Assembly: GCA_019456245.1 (NCBI GenBank)
Contig: VRUF01000189.1
Coordinates: 1-5,852 of the forward strand
Direction of reading: 5' to 3'
Source of the DNA: Planctomycetota bacterium
GTDB lineage: Bacteria; Planctomycetota; Phycisphaerae; Sedimentisphaerales; Anaerohalosphaeraceae
DNA: 5,852 nt
Below the pieces are notes generated by a model. That model did not search any database. It saw only the letters and a program-made list of their open reading frames with translations, and was not told where the DNA came from. Both the position numbers and the translations under genes were made by a program. Numbering within the stretch: the stretch's first letter is position 1; every line of letters begins with the position of its first letter. Positions 5,759 to 5,852 of the stretch are shown one piece after another.

Positions 5759-5784
5759 GTATGGGAGTAGGCTCTTTGACAATT

Positions 5785-5852
5785 GGGGGCGAATGGTATC
5801 GACCGGATAGGTAGATGGTAAAGTCGCATGTCCAGGATGTCAGTTGGCCTGG
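5785..5852 (+). ncRNA. ssrA: tmRNA (transfer-messenger RNA), 5' part
   Basis: tmRNA rescues ribosomes stalled on broken mRNAs by acting first as an alanyl-tRNA and then as a short message for a degradation tag. The window holds only its first 68 bases. They begin with the G-rich acceptor strand GGGGGCG, then GGTATCGACCGG, matching the D-loop region (GGATTCGACGGG in E. coli). 'GTCGCATGTCCAGG' and 'GTTGGCCTGG' follow, close to the E. coli GTGCATGCCGAGG and GTTGGCCTCG. CCAGG (5832-5836) pairs with CCTGG (5848-5852), where E. coli has CGAGG with CCTCG. This compensating change in the helix supports a real RNA. The tag reading frame, pseudoknots and 3' tRNA half lie beyond the edge, so the tag sequence cannot be read. 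Confidence 0.9.

Noticed and set aside
5776..5781. TTGACA just before the tmRNA as its -35 box
   Set aside because: No -10 sequence stands 16-18 bp downstream, and transcription from it would start inside the mature tmRNA. The TTGAAG/TATATT pair upstream fits better.

Overview
The window looks like ordinary bacterial chromosome, probably from an anaerobe or fermenter. It carries a 4Fe-4S hydrogenase-type subunit behind a Rex redox repressor, lysine-pathway dapB, and the first bases of tmRNA. Promoters resemble sigma-70 sites and most genes are single or in short operons. I would guess a deep-branching Gram-negative lineage such as Planctomycetota (Phycisphaerae-like), but this rests only on gene style and is weak. 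No insertion sequences, CRISPR arrays, tRNAs or phage genes were seen.

Left part (1-2000, minus strand): dapB has its own promoter. After a short gap comes a redox operon, rex followed 23 bp later by a subunit related to the beta subunits of sulfhydrogenase and anaerobic sulfite reductase, which runs off the left edge. A near-consensus sigma-70 promoter and a near-perfect Rex operator sit directly in front of rex. They fix the true rex start and suggest that the operon is self-repressed and opened when NADH is high.

Middle (2129-4002, plus strand): a promoter, a possible 15-codon leader ORF coupled by ATGA overlap, an unrecognised four-helix membrane protein, and a radical SAM protein with a cysteine-rich SPASM-like C-terminus.

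Right part (3959-5667, minus strand): a class I SAM methyltransferase coupled by ATGA overlap to a UbiA-superfamily prenyltransferase. The prenyltransferase end overlaps the radical SAM gene tail-to-tail by 44 bp. Radical SAM enzyme, prenyltransferase and methyltransferase together suggest assembly or tailoring of a prenylated quinone-like or lipid molecule. No exact pathway is recognised, and this is the best candidate for something undescribed here. The methyltransferase promoter lies so close to its ATG that the mRNA may be leaderless.

Right edge (5785-5852, plus strand): the 5' end of ssrA (tmRNA), divergent from the methyltransferase and with its own promoter.
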